A stretch of DNA of 64,000 bases from Edolisoma coerulescens (taxonomy: Eukaryota > Chordata > Aves > Passeriformes > Campephagidae): assembly GCA_013397115.1 (NCBI GenBank), contig VWZW01004078.1, positions 274,311 to 338,310 of the forward strand. The letters run 5' to 3'. Below, piece after piece: positions 60,001-64,000 of the stretch. A program made the translations under genes and the position numbers. The notes beneath the pieces were generated by a model. The model was not told the DNA's origin. It did no database searches and was given only the letters and a program-made list of their open reading frames with translations. Within the stretch, counting starts at the first letter, position 1; each line of letters begins with the position of its first letter.

Positions 60001-60724
60001 TTCAGGCTGGGGGATGAATGGATTGAGAGTGGCCCTGCCAAGAATGACTTGAGGGTACTGGACAGTGAAAGGCTGGACATGAGCTGGCCGTGTGCATTTG
60101 CAGCCCAGAAAGCCAACTGTATTCTGGGCTGTATCAAAAGAAGAGTGGCCAGCAGACTGATGGAGGTGACTCTGCCCCTCTAGTTCACTCTCATGGGACC
60201 CCACATGGAGTATTGCATCCAGCTCTGGAAACCTCAACATCAGAAGGACTGTTAGAGTGGGTCCAGAGGAAGGCTATGAAGATGACTGGAGGGCTTTAGC
60301 CTTTCTTCTAGGTGGAAAGGCTGAGAGAGTTTTGGTTGTTCACCCTGGAAAAGAGAAAGCTCCAGGGAGACCTCACTGAGGCCTTTTGGTACTTAAAGAG
60401 GTCTTATAAGAAAGATGGGGACAAACTTTGTAGCAGGACCTGTTGCGATAGGACAAGAGGAAACAGTTTTAAACTAAAAGTGGGGCAATTTTGTTTCGAT
60501 ATGAGGAAGAGGTTTTTAATAATACGAATGGTGAGAAACTGGAACAGGTTGTGCAGAGAAGTTGCGGATGCCCCATCCCTGGAAACATTCAAGGTCACAC
60601 AGGATAGGGCTCTGAGCAACTTGATCAAGTGGAAGATGTCACTGCCCATTTTAGGGAGGTTGGAATAGTTGACCTTTAAAGGTTCCTTCCACCTCAAACT
60701 ATTCTATGGTTCTGTAATTCTATT
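59695..60724 (+). mobile_element. CR1: CR1 LINE, 5'-truncated copy, about 1 kb
   Basis: The longest uninterrupted CR1 in the window. It starts in the reverse transcriptase region and continues through GGTTCTACACCTGGTTCAGG, GCCCAGAAAGCCAACTGTAT, TGGGCTGTATCAAAAGAAGA, GAGTGGCCAGCAGACTGATG, GGACCCCACATGGAGTATTG, AAGGCTGAGAGAGTTTTGGT, GGATGCCCCATCCCTGGAAA and the tail ACTATTCTATGGTTCTGTAA. It is a different subfamily type from the copy that directly precedes it and closer to the one at 11550. Several stops and frameshifts make it non-functional. Confidence 0.93.
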
Positions 60725-61108
60725 GTATATCTATCTGTTAACTCTGTGTTTCCATGCCCAGGTTTGATTTGCCACTGATTAAAAATTAACAGAACAGTAA
60801 CTACATTCCTCATTTTAGACACAAAACAGTTCAAACAAAAAAGAATTATATAATTCCAATCAAGGAGCAGGAGCCTCATTTATCCTTCTCCACTGATCTC
60901 AGTGATGTAACATGTAGGACATGCTCCAAATTCAGGGAGGACATTACACATCTAGATACTAGGAATTACAGACTAAACATTAAATATAAATCATACATAA
61001 ATTTTGAGCATAGAGACTGATTCCTAAAAGTATTTTTGACATTTCATGCTGATTTTCTAACATTTTTTTTCCCCTCTGGAAACACTGTTGTGCTTGACCT
61101 TAAAACGA

Positions 61109-61128
61109 GAAAATAGAAAATAGAAAAT
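61109..61128. repeat. GAAAATA short tandem repeat
   Basis: Nearly three copies of a 7-bp unit GAAAATA. Minor low-complexity sequence. Confidence 0.8.
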
Positions 61129-61837
61129 GCAATGAACATGTAGATTTTTTTTTTAATTGTTTAGAATGAGACTCATTAGTATATAGGTAATAGTGATGAA
61201 AATAAATAATTTTACTGTGCAGGAGAAAAGAGAACAACGTCTTATATAATCAGTGTCCAAATTTTACAGAGAATGCTTTTCTGACCTTGAGGAATAACAT
61301 AATTTGTTGCTATTAAGCTGCTGGCAGAAATACTTACATGGCAGCTTGCATTTTTCTGTTCTGGGAGAATGATTTGGAGCTCAGTATATACGTCCTTTTT
61401 CTACCTCACTGACAATTAATAGGTTAAAGAAGCTGTAATCTGATTTGGAAATCTAATTCATTAAATGATATCAGAGTACTCTTGCAGCCATCTGCAGGAT
61501 TAAAACGTGATTCAAGTTCTGCTTAATTTTTCCCATAGGAAAACAGATCAGATGATTTTCTCTTCTTATATTTCAAATGAACTCACTCGCCTAATAACAA
61601 CATTCATTCATGCACATTACTGATACAGTAAAGAGAAATACTGTGCTACTAATAGTAATGTGGCCTCTTTGTTTTGTTTTTTATTTTACTTTTTTTCTTG
61701 TATATTTTACAAACTCTTAAGTTCTTTAATTGTTCAGTAGTTTAAATGACATGCCTAGACATGATTATATAATGAACTTAAATAAAAGCGCTGCACTGGT
61801 CAGTTTTGCATTCTCATCTATATTTACTATGTCTGCT

Positions 61838-61970
61838 GGTTTTTCTTTTCTTTTCTCTTTTCTTTTCTTTACTTTTCTATTTTCTTTTCTTTTCTCTTTT
61901 CTTTTCTTTTCTTTTTCCTTTTCCTTTTTTTCTGTTTCTTTTTCTTTTTCTCTTTTTTCTTTTCCCTTCT
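61838..61970 (+). repeat. TTTTC pentanucleotide repeat
   Basis: About 130 bases of TTTTC-type units with variants (TTTTCTC, TTTTCC, TTTTTC), almost pure pyrimidine on the plus strand. The open frames across it (85 codons rich in Phe and Ser on plus, 83 codons rich in Lys and Glu on minus) are repeat artefacts. Long homopurine-homopyrimidine repeats of this type are prone to triplex formation and length variation. Confidence 0.93.
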
Positions 61971-64000
61971 TGTATGTGATTTTTTGAGGACCTAGAAATG
62001 TCAAGATAAATCTCATCCTATCTCATCTTTCATGTGAAGAAAAGCTGAACATCCAGATTAACACCACTGCTCAAAATCTGTCTTCTGTAAAGATCAAACA
62101 TTAGTCTCACTTCCCTCCTTGTGCTCTTTCTTCCACACTTCACTTGATGTGTTCTTCGGGGTCCAAGAGAACAACTGACAAACATTGATTTGGCTTTTGG
62201 AGGTCCCCCAGATCAGTTCATAGAATTTGGAGGCTAGGTTGCTAAATCTAACCTGATAAACCTAGTGTTACAGCCACATCCAGCTGAGCTCCATGCCTTT
62301 CTGAGATCTACTGGCTTCTAAACAACATATGAACAGCATGATTTATTAGATTACACAAAACAAATTTCTGCACTCAAGCCATATATCTGGTGCTCTATTC
62401 TTCATTGCCAAGTCCTTAACTTTTCTCTCTTAGTTTCCTGTGAAGCTGAGGTAAAATACTAAGTACTTAACATCTGTGAAGTACAATAGAAATGACACTA
62501 GGCACCAAAATTACACACTGCCTTGCAGCATAGCTGGTATCCTACTGATTCGATTCACTTTTCTCTTTCTTTTAGTAAGCTATCCATTCATTTTAGAAAG
62601 TACTAGCCAGGTACAGGTATGTGCCTCATTTCCCTGTTCACAAGCAATCTCGTAGAACTGGAAGCTGCATTCATGATATTCTCTTTGTGAAAGCAACACA
62701 AAATTCTAGTAAGAGTTTCCAGACCTGAACAAATCAATGAATTCTTTCCACTGTCAGGCTGGCAGAACACATGCTGCTGTGACTGTAAATTTGACAGTAA
62801 AAATGAACAATTATTCTTCTTGCCTTCTACAATATGTTCTAACAAATTGTTAAAATAGTGTGTTTAACTAATACTGCCCTATGTATATACTAGAATATCT
62901 TTTATGGGATATAATACGTTTCAGATTCTACAATAGTAGGATTATTGATCTTGATGAAGTTATTCATCTTCTTTATCTGGGTAAATCAAAAGAGGGTAAG
63001 TGTCAAAATACACTGACCTTCCATGTTAAAAAGAAGGAATGTTAGATATTATCAGGAGGAAAAAGAAAAAAATAGTCAGACCTTTAAACATATTTATTTG
63101 TGTGGGTTTTTTGAGTTTTGATTTTGTTTTATTTTGAAAATCAAGTATGAACAACAGCCTGCTGTTTCTAATATCCTCTGACATACTTCTCCCATGGGAT
63201 TTGACTTCAAAAAGGCATATATCTACATTCTTAGAGGAATGTATGCTTAGGAAACTGTGTCATAAACCTCAGTCCATTCACTGCTTTACCCAAGAGAGTC
63301 AGGAACAAATAACAAAAAATCTTTTCTATTCAGGGAAAAATTTTTTTTTTCCTCTCTCCAATGAAAACACTTGTGCTCATAAAGATGTCAAAAACTAAGA
63401 AGGTTATGCTTTGGCTTTCAGGTGTAACACTGTTCAGTTTCAGACTCAACATAAAACATCTCCAAAAAGGTAAAGGGATGAGATTCCATACTTGAATTAT
63501 TGAGGGTAAGGAATTTTAAAAACCTTGAAAACATTGGTGCAATGCAGAAAACTTGTAATATTTGCTTTCTTGCACTGGGCTTTTAACCATAAATAAAATG
63601 TGATTGTCTTCTACAGACAGACCATTGTACAGAACTTAACATACAGAACAAATGTAGTGAGTTTTCTCGAATACTTGGTATGGTGTGAATTTTCCCCCAT
63701 CTGCATCAGCTGATAGTTGTGAGTTACATTGCTTGATATGATTTTTTAAATAGTAAATGGTAAGTATGTAAATAGTTTATTTTGCAAATAATTTTAATGA
63801 TGTCTGACCATTTTCAGGACTGATCAAGTAGAATTTGCAGAATACACTTTCTTATAATAACATTGTCAAAATTCCTTAAATATTATTTCTTCATTTTACA
63901 ATAATTGTTTTGATGCAAAAATTTCATTATGACTTCACAATGTAAATAAAATACTAAAAATATTGGAGCCAGTACCATCCCCTTGTTAGCGTAGAAACAC

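Larger units (their letters stand above)
60725..64000. other. Gene-free AT-rich stretch to window end
   Basis: About 3.3 kb with no recognisable gene, RNA or classified transposon. It includes the pyrimidine pentanucleotide repeat at 61838-61970, a small GAAAATA repeat at 61109-61128, and T-runs near 61146-61155 and 63340-63350. Open frames are at most 85 codons, and the two longest lie on the repeat. Confidence 0.6.

Noticed and set aside
60312..60668. 118-codon plus-strand open frame
   Set aside because: Lies in the CR1 3' region downstream of the reverse transcriptase; incidental opening in a 5'-truncated retrotransposon.
61730..62016. Phe/Ser-rich plus-strand and Lys/Glu-rich minus-strand open frames
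   Set aside because: Both are translations of the TTTTC repeat.
1..64000. CRISPR array, tRNA, rRNA, operon or bacterial-type system
   Set aside because: No regularly spaced repeats, cloverleaf-like elements or dense coding are present, and the repeat content is clearly avian nuclear DNA.

Overview
This window is nuclear DNA from a bird. The evidence is about sixteen fragments of the CR1 LINE family, most ending in the avian-type 3' tail (variants of ATTCTATGATTCT or TTCTGTGATTCTG), together with solo long terminal repeats (LTRs) of endogenous retroviruses. One LTR family begins TGTACTGGTTTTGGCTGGG-like and carries conserved internal blocks that I associate with ERVL-type LTRs of neoavian birds. 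Several CR1 tails of the form 'GAGTTGGAAGGGACCCACAAGGATCAT' also suggest a neoavian species. The lineage below 'bird' is inference.

I find no protein-coding host gene, exon, tRNA, rRNA, CRISPR array or operon. Base composition is visibly AT-rich. The longest open frame is 139 codons and is a low-complexity artefact. The only recognisable protein similarity is two decayed pieces of CR1 reverse transcriptase (about 11544-11778 and 59695-60000). The window is best read as intergenic gene desert or the inside of a very long intron.

Layout. 0-5 kb: old CR1 pieces, a pyrimidine tract and a minus-strand solo LTR (3711-4293). 6.7-7.8 kb: a minus-strand CR1 cut by a 406-bp plus-strand LTR. 11.5-13.0 kb: the best CR1 copy, split by a 518-bp solo LTR with a perfect 5-bp target-site duplication. 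15-23 kb: three short CR1 fragments and a perfect 15-bp-stem inverted repeat. 23.6-24.2 kb: second solo LTR of the recurrent family. 25-41 kb: scattered CR1 fragments, microsatellites, a possible further LTR (about 35631-36410) and a 20-N assembly gap inside a G-run. 42.0-42.55 kb: third solo LTR of the recurrent family. 43-58 kb: five further CR1 fragments. 59.0-60.7 kb: two CR1 copies lying end to end. 60.7-64 kb: single-copy-looking DNA with a pentanucleotide pyrimidine repeat.

Nothing here forms a cooperating gene system. What the window records is an insertion history: CR1 copies accumulated first and LTRs later landed inside some of them. The main items for follow-up are the nested insertions with readable target sites, the unassigned LTR-like segments, the perfect hairpin, and the gap at the G-run. 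All family names come from recognising sequence patterns by eye, without a repeat-library search.
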